DNA of 64,000 nt from Nocardia gamkensis NBRC 108242 (GCF_001612985.1 NZ_BDBM01000008.1:1-64000), one strand, 5' to 3'. Counted from the stretch's first letter, positions 46,022 through 54,710 are shown. The notes: generated from the sequence alone by a model not told the origin. A program made the numbers and translations.

Positions 46022-46840
46022 TCAGCCCGCTCGGCGTCCGGTGACCAACAGGTACTCCCATTCCATCCGCCCATCGCCCAGGTCGTGCTGGGACGCGAGT
46101 TCCGCGAGAGCCCGGTCCAACTGCGCGATCTTGTCGGGTTCCCCCGCAATGGCCTTGTACACCGCGACCGTCGGTCCGTAGTACGTCTTGAAGAAGTCGC
46201 GGAACTCGGCGGCGTCGGCGAAGCGGTCGATGACCGCGTTCTCCCGGCGTAGCTCCAGGTCGGCGACGCGATCGCCGAGCAGCGACCGGACATGCGCTTC
46301 GTCGCCCCAGAGCGGGGGCGGCTGCGCGCCGGGCGGGGGCGGCGGAGCGAACGGTTTCATCGTGGCGAACATCTGCCCGATGAATCCGGAGGGCGTCCAG
46401 TTGATCAGCCCGATCGTGCCGCCCGGTTTGGCCACGCGCACCAGTTCGTCCGCTGCTGCCTGGTGAAACGGCGCGAACATGACACCGACGCAGGAGATCA
46501 CCGCGTCGAACTCGGCATCGGAGAAGGGCAAGGCCTCGGCGTCGGCTTCCTGCCACCGAAGGTCGACGCCCCGTTCGGCGGCGACGCGCCGGCCCGCCTC
46601 GAACAGTTCCGGCGTGAGGTCGCTCGCCACGACATCCGCACCGGCCTCGGCAGCAGGGATCGCGGCGTTCCCGGACCCGGCCGCGACGTCGAGCACCCGT
46701 TGCCCCGGGCCGATACGGCAGGCCTCCACGAGACGACGGCCCAGCCCCGGGATGACTTCGGCGGCGATCGACGAATAGTCGCCCAGTGCCCACATCACGC
46801 GATGCCGCCGCTTGAGATCAGCGGAGCCGGATTCGGTCAT
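46022..46840 (-). CDS. SAM-dependent methyltransferase
   Basis: The 272-residue class I methyltransferase starts at ATG 46840 behind AGAGGAG. Motif I is VLDVAAGSGNAAIPAAE, motif II VVASDLTPELF, and motif IV DAVISCVGVMFAPFH. Residues 150-190 hold a proline run (APPPPPGAQPPP). The substrate is unknown. It is divergent from another methyltransferase gene with 326 bp between. Confidence 0.9.
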   Translation of the reverse strand: MTESGSADLKRRHRVMWALGDYSSIAAEVIPGLGRRLVEACRIGPGQRVLDVAAGSGNAAIPAAEAGADVVASDLTPELFEAGRRVAAERGVDLRWQEADAEALPFSDAEFDAVISCVGVMFAPFHQAAADELVRVAKPGGTIGLINWTPSGFIGQMFATMKPFAPPPPPGAQPPPLWGDEAHVRSLLGDRVADLELRRENAVIDRFADAAEFRDFFKTYYGPTVAVYKAIAGEPDKIAQLDRALAELASQHDLGDGRMEWEYLLVTGRRAG

Positions 46841-47166
46841 CTGACGCTCCTCTGTAGTCGGGCTCGCGAAAGGGCCGTCGAATCTTCCGCGCCGGCCACG
46901 ATCGCTCTCGCCGACAGTGGGCGAGTGCACTCTCACGAATCAGCGCGGCTCATCGAAACCGTGAGCCGAGCGAGTGTTACCCGGTAAAGGGCGCAACAAA
47001 CGGAGCCACCTGCGGCGACAGGTCAGCTACTGCCCGTCGAGTCGCTGTCGGCAGAGTTCGTGCGGCCCGTTGCGAGATTTCCGGGCAGGACGCTGCCACG
47101 GCAGCCGCCGAGGCGACGCGAAGGACGTGTTGCCATCCGCCGGGGTGCCGGGATTACTGTCGGGAT
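46841..47166. other. Divergent promoter region between two methyltransferases; no gene seen
   Basis: The 326 bases contain CTCGCC-N7-GGCGAG (about 46907-46925) and GGCTCA-N9-TGAGCC (about 46948-46968), inverted repeats that could be operators or hairpins. No regulator gene lies beside them. Confidence 0.4.
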
Positions 47167-48012
47167 ATGCCGAGCGAGCCCGCGCCGTCCACCCCGTCAT
47201 TCCATGTGAACGCGATTCCCGACGCGTCGCGCCCTACTACCACCGACGACCCGATGGCCGTGCTGGTCGGCATCCTGGATCTCCAGGCGGCGCTGCCGGG
47301 TATTCGGCGCATGCGCGCGTGGGCGCACGAGGTTTTGGCCGTCCAACCCGGCGAGCGCGCGCTGGATATCGGCGCCGGAACAGGCACCGAGGTGATCGAA
47401 CTGGCCCGCCGAGTCGGGCCGGGCGGCGAAGCGGTCGGCGTCGACCCGAATCCCGCGATGCTCGCGATCGCCCGTGGGCGCGCCGAGACGGCGGACGCTC
47501 GGGCCCGTTTCGTCGAAGGCACCGCCTACCATCTGCCGTTCCCGGACGATTCCTTCGACGCGGTGCGCTGCGAGCGCGTCTACCAGCACCTCGACGACCC
47601 GGCCGCCGCCACCGCCGAGATCGCGCGGGTCCTGCGGCCGGGCGGGCGCGTGCTGCTCATCGACAGCGACTGGCACACGGCCATCGCGCATCCCGGCGAC
47701 GACGATGTGATGGCCCGCCTGTCCACGTCGCTGCTCGCGACCACCCCGAATCCGAAGTCGGGCCGAAGCCTGCGCGGCCTGCTCACCGCCGCCGGTTTCG
47801 CGATCGACGACATCGGATCGGAGGCGGTGATCTGGGATCCGCAGACCATCCGCCCCCTCTTCGCCCAGATGACCGAGCGCGCCCGCGCCGACGGCGTGAT
47901 CACCGAGCAGGAACGCGACGACCTGGCCGCCACCATGGAGGCGGGCATCGCCAAAGGCGACTACCACCTCTCGGTCACCATGTTCGCCGTGCTCGGCCAC
48001 CGAGGAGAGTGA
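47167..48012 (+). CDS. UbiE-like SAM-dependent methyltransferase
   Basis: The 281-residue class I methyltransferase has motif I ALDIGAGTGTEVIELARR, motif II AVGVDPNPAMLAIARG, post-motif FPDDSFDAVRCERVYQHLDD and RVLRPGGRVLLIDSDW. This is the UbiE/Methyltransf_11 group acting on quinones or small secondary metabolites. A TACTGT box six bases before ATG 47167 suggests a leaderless mRNA. It converges with the membrane protein at 48025 across 12 bp. Confidence 0.91.
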   Translation: MPSEPAPSTPSFHVNAIPDASRPTTTDDPMAVLVGILDLQAALPGIRRMRAWAHEVLAVQPGERALDIGAGTGTEVIELARRVGPGGEAVGVDPNPAMLAIARGRAETADARARFVEGTAYHLPFPDDSFDAVRCERVYQHLDDPAAATAEIARVLRPGGRVLLIDSDWHTAIAHPGDDDVMARLSTSLLATTPNPKSGRSLRGLLTAAGFAIDDIGSEAVIWDPQTIRPLFAQMTERARADGVITEQERDDLAATMEAGIAKGDYHLSVTMFAVLGHRGE

Positions 48013-48024
48013 GCCGCCCGGCTC

Positions 48025-48366
48025 TCACCGCTGCCGCCCCGCATCCGGCCGGATACGCCCGGCCTCCACGAGGACTCGCCACGCAGCCGTCTTGCGCGGA
48101 CATTCCCCCACGCGACACGCACGGTGCCGCTGCATGGTCATCTGCGCCTCCCCCACGCCCATCGCGTGATCGGGCGCGTCATGCGGGAAACCCAGCGGCC
48201 AAACCGTCGTGTCCATGTCTCCGCGCTCCCGTTCCACTCGCCGGGTGATCTCGTCCACGCTGCGCCCCTCCGGCAACCGAACAGGCCACAGCCATGAGGT
48301 CATGCCGACCAGCAAGGTGAGCAGCACCGCACCGATCGCGACCGCCAATAGTTGCCACCCGTTCAC
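48025..48366 (-). CDS. Membrane protein coupled to a resolvase-like gene
   Basis: The 113-residue protein starts at GTG 48366 behind GGAGG; the GTGA overlaps the stop of the upstream gene, so the two are translated together. One helix (LLAVAIGAVLLTLLVGMTSW) leads, followed by a soluble part with a CRVGEC pair near the C-terminus that could bind metal or form a disulfide. Its placement copies the tiny membrane peptide at 37472-37552. Confidence 0.72.
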   Translation of the reverse strand: MNGWQLLAVAIGAVLLTLLVGMTSWLWPVRLPEGRSVDEITRRVERERGDMDTTVWPLGFPHDAPDHAMGVGEAQMTMQRHRACRVGECPRKTAAWRVLVEAGRIRPDAGRQR

Positions 48367-48740
48367 GGCAACCTCCGGTACGGGTGATCGATGGGCAACA
48401 GAGACGGCCACCGATACCCGCGCGGATACGTCTGCTCGGGAGTGATCAGGTCGCATAGTTCGGTGACCGCACGGGCGAACGGCTCGACATGAGCCAACCC
48501 AGGCACGATCACCGCGACCGCATCCGCCACCCGGATATGCTCGACCGCCAGCAGAGCCGTCGTCCGGACCGCCGTAGCGAAGACGATCAGCTCCACCACG
48601 AAATACCCACGCGCAGCAGCTATTTCACGGATCAACCACTCATCGCGTTGCTCGTCCGCACCGGAAACCTCGCGCCGAATGAAGCCCAGCGCGTTCGGCC
48701 CCATCGATGTGGCGCTGGTGCAACCGCCTTCACCGTCCAT
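48363..48740 (-). CDS. Small protein with resolvase N-terminal-like pattern (second copy)
   Basis: The 125-residue protein starts at ATG 48740 behind GGGAG. It reads NALGFIRREVSG, LIREIAAARGYFVVELIVFA, then VADAVAVIVPGLAHVEPFAR and ends PEQTYPRGYRWPSLLP. It shares the ALG-hydrophobic-I start, the (V/I)R-x-(L/I)A-xxx-GY helix, the AHV segment and a late C...P...R with the island protein at 37549-37842. The recombinase serine and DNA-binding domain are missing. It lies downstream of the XRE regulator on the same strand. Confidence 0.68.
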   Translation of the reverse strand: MDGEGGCTSATSMGPNALGFIRREVSGADEQRDEWLIREIAAARGYFVVELIVFATAVRTTALLAVEHIRVADAVAVIVPGLAHVEPFARAVTELCDLITPEQTYPRGYRWPSLLPIDHPYRRLP

Positions 48741-48906
48741 CCCCTGTCACTCCCCTGCTCGTTGTGTTGGTGAGCACCCGCCGCCGAGGAGTGGAACGGC
48801 GTCGACTCGGCGGCGAGGCTGGGCACCAGCGTGCCCGCCGAGCGGAAAGTGACGATTACAGAGCGCTATACCGCGTGTGGATCAATGCCGAGACTGTTCG
48901 CCAACG

Positions 48907-50028
48907 TCAGATGGCCTTGCGGTGCGCGCGGCGAGCAATCGCCGCCACGGAATCAAGGACCATCGGGTCCATTCGGGTACGTTGCGGGTCGACCATTTCG
49001 GCCTCCGAGAAGGCCCGCACCGCCTCGGCATCGTTGCCTGCGGCGGTGAGAGCATGGCCGTAGTCGGTCCAGAAATAGACGATTCGATTCGGCGCACGAA
49101 CCGGTCGTGGATCCACGGTGCGAGCCACCCTGATAGCCGTGTCGCTGTCACCGAGTTCACTCGCCACCGACACATGCCAGATCGCCGCGCTGGTCGGGCC
49201 GAACCACAGGCGACCGAACCCACCGTCCTCGGTCTCACCGAGCGAGCGCGCCTCGGCGTACGCCTCATCGAGCAGGTCGGAGGCGGTACCGCTCTGTCCC
49301 GCAATCGCATTGGCGATGGCCCCCCGGCACAGCAGGTTCCCGTATGCCTGTCGAACCGCGGTCGCGCCGAGGAAAGGTTGCATCTCTGCCGCAGTACGGG
49401 ACGCCAATCGACCAGCCAATGCCGCATTCTCCGGCGGCATCGCGTTCAGTCTGGAAATCTCGGCCAAGCCGATCCACTCGGAATGCTCCAGATTCCGAGC
49501 ACACCGAAGCCCGGCATCCGCGATCCCCGAGGCGAGGTCAGGAAACCCCACCCCCTTGACCAGGAATCTGGCGTTGAACGTCAGCTCGACGAATTCCGGC
49601 CCACCGAAGTAGAAGGCATCCCGCAGCAGGTCGGCCATGCCCGGGGCAAGCGCGGCGTAGTCCGCGTTATTGCGCAGGATCGTCGAACGGGCAACCGCTT
49701 CGCGTACAGCCTCCCGTGGCCGTTCCGGCTTCCGGCGTTCTTCCACCGAGATCTCGAGGTAAGCCGACCTGATCTCCGGAATCGCCGCCATGGCAACAGC
49801 CTTGGCCGGATCCGTCGGATCTCCCGGTTGCCCCAGCAGCTGTGCGACGGTGACGTTCAGCGCACGAGCGATGGCAACCTGGGTCGCCCGCCGATCCAAA
49901 GCCCGCTGCCCACTCTCGATCTGCGAGATATAGCCCTGCGTCAGCCCGGCGCGATCAGCCAGCACCTTCTGACTGATCCCACCCCGCCGCCTGCGCCAGT
50001 ACCGGATGCGTTGCCCGGTGTGCTCCAT
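48907..50028 (-). CDS. XRE-family regulator with TPR-like sensor domain
   Basis: The 373-residue protein starts at ATG 50028. The helix-turn-helix is in residues 5-65 (RIRYWRRRRGGISQKVLADR, AGLTQGYISQIESGQRALDR). The remaining 300 residues are repeats of paired helices, typical of TPR-like sensors that bind peptides or partners. It sits upstream of the resolvase-like/membrane cassette and 46 bp after the small secreted protein gene, all on the minus strand. Confidence 0.9.
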   Translation of the reverse strand: MEHTGQRIRYWRRRRGGISQKVLADRAGLTQGYISQIESGQRALDRRATQVAIARALNVTVAQLLGQPGDPTDPAKAVAMAAIPEIRSAYLEISVEERRKPERPREAVREAVARSTILRNNADYAALAPGMADLLRDAFYFGGPEFVELTFNARFLVKGVGFPDLASGIADAGLRCARNLEHSEWIGLAEISRLNAMPPENAALAGRLASRTAAEMQPFLGATAVRQAYGNLLCRGAIANAIAGQSGTASDLLDEAYAEARSLGETEDGGFGRLWFGPTSAAIWHVSVASELGDSDTAIRVARTVDPRPVRAPNRIVYFWTDYGHALTAAGNDAEAVRAFSEAEMVDPQRTRMDPMVLDSVAAIARRAHRKAI

Positions 50029-50074
50029 GCCTCGAGGGTAGGTCGTCGCCGGGAGGGGTACCAGCCCGAATCCC

Positions 50075-50299
50075 TCAGAACAGATGACACTGGTCGGGCG
50101 GCAGGACGCGCACCACGCACAGGCCGACGATGCCGAAGAACAGGACGCTCGCGATCGCGCCTCGTACCGCGTCGACGACGCCCGGGGGCACTTCTACGGC
50201 CGCTGCGACCGGTTCGGCGGTTGCCGTCGCAGGTGCGGCGGTCGCGGCCGTCAGGGCGATCGCTGCGGCGGCGATGATGCGCATACCGGCATGCTTCAT
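50075..50299 (-). CDS. Small secreted or membrane-anchored protein, 74 residues
   Basis: ATG 50299 follows GAGGAG at six bases. A signal peptide of about 28 residues ends near ATAEP; a second hydrophobic stretch (AIASVLFFGIVGLCVVRVL) lies near the C-terminus. It may be an exported peptide anchored by its tail. No family is recognised. Confidence 0.75.
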   Translation of the reverse strand: MKHAGMRIIAAAAIALTAATAAPATATAEPVAAAVEVPPGVVDAVRGAIASVLFFGIVGLCVVRVLPPDQCHLF

Positions 50300-50399
50300 G
50301 GTCGACTCCTCGTGCTCGGCCCCGACCGTGTGACGACCCTATCCCCGTCGGCGAAACCGGGGCAGACGCCAATTCCGGTGGCTACCGGAGCCGTGAAAT

Positions 50400-50522
50400 C
50401 TACCCCACGTCCCGGCGCAGCCAAGTGACCTCGGCGCCGGTTTCCGTTCCGTAGCGGTAGATTTCGAGGTCCTCGTCCCATGCGGTGCCTAGGGCGCGGT
50501 CGATTTCGGCGGCCAGGTCGTA
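50400..50522. repeat. Direct repeat, left copy (123 nt, identical)
   Basis: Identical to 51550-51672. The sharp change from full identity to about three quarters identity at the inner end points to a crossover or conversion point and not to gradual decay. Confidence 0.88.
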
Positions 50523-50616
50523 AGCGGAGAAGCTAGCCGAGTTCGCGGGTGACCCGGAGCGTGGCACGCAAACCCATCTCCGCCGCTCATGATGTCAATG
50601 TTTGGCGTTCGAAGGC
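50400..50616 (-). pseudogene. Decayed second copy of the 3' end of the DUF3145 gene
   Basis: The first 123 bases (50400-50522) are identical to 51550-51672, the end of the intact DUF3145 gene. The rest still aligns but has many changes, a one-base insertion and an in-frame TAG, and the match fades near 50616. Together with 51550-51672 it brackets vapBC. Confidence 0.85.
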
Positions 50617-50639
50617 CGTGCCACGGTCCGATACCGAGG

Positions 50640-50655
50640 GGTATGCTGGCATACC
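50640..50655. promoter_or_regulatory. Palindrome GGTATGC-TG-GCATACC at the vapB start
   Basis: A perfect 7-2-7 inverted repeat ends one base before the vapB ATG. TATGCT inside it can serve as a -10 box, which would make the mRNA leaderless. A further ATACC at 50630-50635 may extend it. It is a good VapB or VapBC operator candidate. Confidence 0.75.
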
Positions 50656-50883
50656 ATGAAGCGTACGACGGTGAAACTGCCGGATGACCTGGACAGCCGA
50701 CTTCGGCATGAAGCAGCCCGGCGGCAGATGACCGTTTCCGAATGGACCCGAGAGGCCATCTCGGCCCACTTGCCAGGATCAAATGAATCCCGCAGGTTCG
50801 GAGCCGCCGGAGCCGGACATAGTGGGCGATCGGACATTTCGGAGCGGATCGAGGAGATCCTGCGCGGGGAGTGGGACCGATAA
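50656..50883 (+). CDS. vapB: VapB-type antitoxin (ribbon-helix-helix)
   Basis: The 75-residue protein (MKRTTVKLPDDLDSRLRHEA) has an N-terminal ribbon-helix-helix DNA-binding unit, followed by TVSEWTREAI and an acidic C-terminal tail (SERIEEILRGEWDR) that would bind the toxin. It has no Shine-Dalgarno; the operator palindrome touches the start codon. The frame overlaps vapC by 13 bases, so the pair is coupled. Confidence 0.9.
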   Translation: MKRTTVKLPDDLDSRLRHEAARRQMTVSEWTREAISAHLPGSNESRRFGAAGAGHSGRSDISERIEEILRGEWDR

Positions 50884-51296
50884 CGCGACTGCTGGTCGAC
50901 GCCGGCCCGCTCTACGCCTACGTCGACGCCGACGATGCACACCACGCCCGCTGCTTGGACCTGCTCCAACACCACCGAGGCCCTCTCGTGGTGCCGACTT
51001 TGGTCATCACAGAAGCGGCCTATCTGATTGCGACCCGGTTGGGCACGAACGCGGAAGTTCGGTTTCTCGGAGACTTCGCCGAGGGACTATTCGAGGTCGA
51101 GCCGGTGCACCCCAGCGATTGGCTGCGGATTGCGGAGTTGACCTCGAAATACCGCAACTTGCCACTAGGCACCGCCGACGCTTCTGTCATCGCGACAGCC
51201 GAACGACTCGGCATTCGCCAAGTCGCCACATTGGATCGCCGTCACTTCTCAGTGGTCCGGCCGAAGCACATCGACTCCCTAGAGATACTTCCCTGA
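50871..51296 (+). CDS. vapC: VapC-type PIN-domain toxin ribonuclease
   Basis: The 141-residue protein starts at GTG 50871. The four acidic PIN residues are visible: Asp in LLVDAGPLYA, Glu in VITEAAYLIA, Asp in GTADASVIA, and Asp in TLDRRHFSVV. VapC toxins cut tRNA or rRNA until bound by VapB. The pair sits between the direct repeats of the DUF3145 gene end. The following 253 bases contain no gene. Confidence 0.92.
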   Translation: MGPITRLLVDAGPLYAYVDADDAHHARCLDLLQHHRGPLVVPTLVITEAAYLIATRLGTNAEVRFLGDFAEGLFEVEPVHPSDWLRIAELTSKYRNLPLGTADASVIATAERLGIRQVATLDRRHFSVVRPKHIDSLEILP

Positions 51297-51549
51297 CGAG
51301 CCGGTCAGTGGCCCGAGCCGCTGACCACACTCAGGCAGGTGCCCGTCCCCGATACGACGTGCAGGCTACGGCGGACGCCGATCGGCGTAGTCGCACGATG
51401 CCGAACCGCGCTTGTCACGAGCATTCCTTGTCGAGTCGACGACCTAGGGCGATTCACCGCCGCGACAGTCGGTTCTGTAGCAATCCGGGCTGTCGCCGTC
51501 GCGCAGCGCGGCCGCGGCGATAGGTGCGATCGCGTGTCCGTCGTGACAC

Positions 51550-51672
51550 CTACCCCACGTCCCGGCGCAGCCAAGTGACCTCGGCGCCGGTTTCCGTTCC
51601 GTAGCGGTAGATTTCGAGGTCCTCGTCCCATGCGGTGCCTAGGGCGCGGTCGATTTCGGCGGCCAGGTCGTA
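51550..51672. repeat. Direct repeat, right copy (end of DUF3145 gene)
   Basis: Identical to 50400-50522. It contains the stop codon and the last 40 codons of the intact DUF3145 gene. Confidence 0.88.
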
Positions 51673-52086
51673 GGCGGAGTACTTGCCGAGTTCGCGGGTG
51701 GCCTGGAGCATGGCGCGCAGGCGCATCTCGCCGACCATGACGTCGCCGTTGGCGCTGGTGGAGCCGTGCCACAGACCGAGGCCGGGGACGAAGCTGTAGC
51801 GTTCGCCGTCCACGCCGTCGCTGGGGTCCTCGGTCACCTCGAAGCGCAGAACGGGCCAGGAGCGCAACGATTGGGCGATCTTCGAGGCGGTGCCGACCGG
51901 ACCGATCCACTCACTGGTGGCGCGCAGTTGGCCGTCGGCTGGTTGGGCGGTCCAGCGCAGCTTCGCCGGGGCACCCAGGGCCGAGGTGAGTGCCCACTCG
52001 ACATGCGGGCACAGCGCGGCAGGCGACGAGTGGATGTAGACCACACCCGCCGTCGCGTCCGCGAACTGACTCGATGCGCGCACCAC
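51550..52086 (-). CDS. DUF3145-family protein
   Basis: The 178-residue protein starts at GTG 52086 with GGAGG five bases upstream; the long frame to 52293 has no such site. The pattern (RASSQFADATAGVVYIHSSP, CPHVEWALTSALG, LRFEVTEDPSDGVDGERY, NGDVMVGEMRLRAML, ending VTWLRRDVG) matches DUF3145 of Nocardia and Mycobacterium. Its role is unknown. It is intact, while a truncated copy of its end lies on the far side of vapBC. Confidence 0.88.
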   Translation of the reverse strand: MVRASSQFADATAGVVYIHSSPAALCPHVEWALTSALGAPAKLRWTAQPADGQLRATSEWIGPVGTASKIAQSLRSWPVLRFEVTEDPSDGVDGERYSFVPGLGLWHGSTSANGDVMVGEMRLRAMLQATRELGKYSAYDLAAEIDRALGTAWDEDLEIYRYGTETGAEVTWLRRDVG

Positions 52087-52178
52087 CAATACCTCCAGCT
52101 TCGACGAGGACCGTCTTCCCCAACGATTCGTCGGACTGGCGTTGCCTGAGTGTACTGGAGTGCCCGAAGTTACACGTG

Positions 52179-53012
52179 TTACTTCGCGACCGTGTTGCGA
52201 CCGGCTGTCGCCTCCGCGATCACGGCGTCGCTCAGTGGTGGCCAGGCCGCCCGCGCCCAGTCGCCGAAATTCTCGTCGCTCAAGGCGAGACACGCCAACC
52301 CCGATTTCGGGTCAACCCATAAAAATGTCCCGGATTGGCCGAAATGTCCATAGGTTTGTGGCGAATTCGTGCCACCGGTCCAGTGCGGAGACTTGCCGTC
52401 GCGGATTTCGAAGCCGAGTCCCCAGTCGTTGGGGCGCTGCGAACCGTAACCGGGCAGCACGCCGTTCAGGCCGGGGAACTGGACGGAGGTGGCCTCCGCG
52501 TGCGTCTGCGCCGAGATCAACCGGGGGTTCAGCAATTCGGCGGCGAAGCGGGCCAGGTCCGTCGCGCTGGACCGTCCCGCGTGCCCGGCCGGACCGGCCA
52601 GGACCGAAGCGGTCATGCCCAGCGGCTCGAACACGGCGTCGCGCAGGTACTCGTCGAACGCGATCCCGGTCTGCGCGGTGAGGAATTCGGCGAGCACTTC
52701 GAAACCCGCGCTGGAGTAGATCCGCCGGGAGCCGGGCGACGCCTGGATGTCGGTGGTGTCGAACGCGAGTCCGGAGGCGTGCGCCAGCAGATGACGCACC
52801 GTGGCGCCGGGCGGTCCGGCGGGCTGGTCGAGGTCGACCGCGCCCTCCTCCACCGCGACGAGCACGGCGTAGGCGACCAGCGGCTTGGTCACCGACGCGA
52901 GCGGGAACACCCGCTCGACATCGCCTTCGCTCGCGACGCCGCCGTCGGCGGTGACCACCGCGGCCGCGGCGTGCCGGACCGGCCATTCCCGAATCTGCTC
53001 GAGTGAACGCAC
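52179..53012 (-). CDS. Beta-lactamase-fold serine hydrolase
   Basis: The 277-residue protein starts at GTG 53012. The serine nucleophile lies in ASVTKP (SxxK); the Tyr motif is IYSSAG, and the third motif GHFGQSGT resembles the H/KxG box of class C and DD-peptidase-like enzymes. No signal peptide is evident, so it may act in the cytoplasm as an esterase or peptidase. It is divergent from a second enzyme of the same fold with only 42 bp between. Confidence 0.88.
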   Translation of the reverse strand: MRSLEQIREWPVRHAAAAVVTADGGVASEGDVERVFPLASVTKPLVAYAVLVAVEEGAVDLDQPAGPPGATVRHLLAHASGLAFDTTDIQASPGSRRIYSSAGFEVLAEFLTAQTGIAFDEYLRDAVFEPLGMTASVLAGPAGHAGRSSATDLARFAAELLNPRLISAQTHAEATSVQFPGLNGVLPGYGSQRPNDWGLGFEIRDGKSPHWTGGTNSPQTYGHFGQSGTFLWVDPKSGLACLALSDENFGDWARAAWPPLSDAVIAEATAGRNTVAK

Positions 53013-53054
53013 CCTGCGAGCCTACGAGAACCGGGTAGCTACCATCGACTCGCC

Positions 53055-54248
53055 ATGAGTGAAAAGCCCACTGTTCACGGCGAGGTCGCATCAGATTTCG
53101 AACCGGTCGCCGACGCCTTCCGCCGCAACTTCGAGCGCCACGGCGAAATCGGCGCCGCCGTCGCGGTCTACGCCGGTGAACGCCCCGTGGTCGACCTGTG
53201 GGCCGGCTTCCGTGATCGCAGGCGCACGCTGCCCTGGGAGCAGGACACGATCGTTCCGGTGTTCTCCTCGACCAAGGGCATGGCGGCGTTCACCGTCGCC
53301 ACCGCGGTAACCAAGGGTCTGCTCGACTACGAGCAGCCGGTGGCGAAGTACTGGCCGGAGTTCGCCGCCCACGGCAAGGACGCGATCACGGTGCGCCAGC
53401 TGATCGACCACCAGGCCGGGCTGTCCGGCCTCAGCGAGATCGTGCGGCTGCCCCAGATCGCCGACCTGGACGGCCTCGCACGCATTCTCGCGGCGCAGAA
53501 ACCGGCTTGGCGGCCCGGCACAAGGCACGGTTATCACGCGATCACCCTCGGCCTGTACCAGGGCGAGCTGCTGCGCCGCGTCGACCCGCACCACCGCACG
53601 CTCGGACGGATCTTCGCCGAGGACATCGCCGCACCGCTCGGTGTCGATTTCCACATCGGTCTGCCCGCCGAGCAGAGCATGGACCGCATCGCCGCGATGT
53701 CGGCCACCCGCGGCCTGGACGTGTTGCGCTACGAGCGCGATCTCCCGCTGCGCATCGGCGCGGAGATCTACGCCGGACGCGGGCTGTCGCACGCGGCGCT
53801 GACCAACCCGCGCTGCGGGGCTCCGGCGCGGGCGACCCGGCGCGAGTTCCTCGAGGTGGAACTGCCCGGATCCAACGGGGTGGGCAACGCCCGCGCGCTG
53901 GCCGAGGTCTACGGCGCGGCCGCCGGTCGCACCGGCGCGCTCCCGATCGACGACGCGCTGCTGGACCGGCTCGCCACCGACCGCACCGCCGACGACGTCC
54001 CCGCCGAGGACTTGGTGCTGCACACCAAGAGCCGCTACCACCTCGGCTTCCGCAAGTCGCGCGGTAGCTTCCGCTTCGGCTCCGACAAACACGCCTACGG
54101 CACCACGGGCCTCGGCGGTTCGTTCGGCTTCGCCGACCCGGCCACCGGCCTGGGCTTCGGTTACACGATGAACCGGCTCGGCCTTGCCGTCCTCGACGAC
54201 ATCCGCAGCCGCAACCTGCGCGAAGCCCTGCTGCGCTGCCGGATCTGA
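53055..54248 (+). CDS. Beta-lactamase-family esterase (EstB/LipE-like)
   Basis: The 397-residue protein has SSTKGM as the SxxK box, GYHAITLGLYQGELL as the Tyr region (YxA), and YGTTGLGGSFGFADP near the end as the third motif (HxG-like). Length and motifs match the LipE/EstB serine esterases that cleave short esters or lactams. No signal sequence is seen. It is divergent from the 277-residue enzyme, suggesting one regulated pair. Confidence 0.9.
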   Translation: MSEKPTVHGEVASDFEPVADAFRRNFERHGEIGAAVAVYAGERPVVDLWAGFRDRRRTLPWEQDTIVPVFSSTKGMAAFTVATAVTKGLLDYEQPVAKYWPEFAAHGKDAITVRQLIDHQAGLSGLSEIVRLPQIADLDGLARILAAQKPAWRPGTRHGYHAITLGLYQGELLRRVDPHHRTLGRIFAEDIAAPLGVDFHIGLPAEQSMDRIAAMSATRGLDVLRYERDLPLRIGAEIYAGRGLSHAALTNPRCGAPARATRREFLEVELPGSNGVGNARALAEVYGAAAGRTGALPIDDALLDRLATDRTADDVPAEDLVLHTKSRYHLGFRKSRGSFRFGSDKHAYGTTGLGGSFGFADPATGLGFGYTMNRLGLAVLDDIRSRNLREALLRCRI

Positions 54249-54355
54249 ACTCCGGCGCCGCGCCGGGCCTCTCGCGAACCGCTGTCCGGCGCACGGGTTC
54301 CTACACTCGGGAGGCACTCGCCGTCCAGCTACCGACCGTGGAATCGAGGGAGCTC

Positions 54356-54703
54356 ATGGCAGACCGACCGGCCACCGTAGACGCATATCTCGCCGCGTTC
54401 CCCGACGACGCGCGCGGCATCCTCGACGCGATCCGGCGCACCATCCAGGCCGCCCTGCCGGAGGCCACCGAGGCGATCAGCTACGACATCCCCACCTTCC
54501 GGTTGCACGGCCGCGACGTCGTGCACTTCGCGGGGTGGAAGCAGCACGTCAGCCTCTACCCGATCCCGGACGGCGATCCCGCGTTGGCACGCGAGCTCGA
54601 GCGGTACCGGGCGGGCAAGGGAACGCTGCGGTTCCGGCTCGGCGAACCGGTGCCGTACGACCTGATCGCACGGATCGTCACCGCGCTCGCCGAGCGGCGG
54701 TGA
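54356..54703 (+). CDS. DUF1801 (YdhG-like) protein
   Basis: The 115-residue protein starts at ATG 54356 with GGGAG just ahead. The pattern is VDAYLAAFPDDARGILDAI, ATEAISYDIPTF, HFAGWKQHVSLYPIP and FRLGEPVPYDLIARIV, that of DUF1801 small proteins. They are thought to be metal or ligand chaperones, but no reaction is known. It ends 7 bp from the convergent alcohol dehydrogenase. Confidence 0.88.
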   Translation: MADRPATVDAYLAAFPDDARGILDAIRRTIQAALPEATEAISYDIPTFRLHGRDVVHFAGWKQHVSLYPIPDGDPALARELERYRAGKGTLRFRLGEPVPYDLIARIVTALAERR

Positions 54704-54710
54704 GGGCGCT

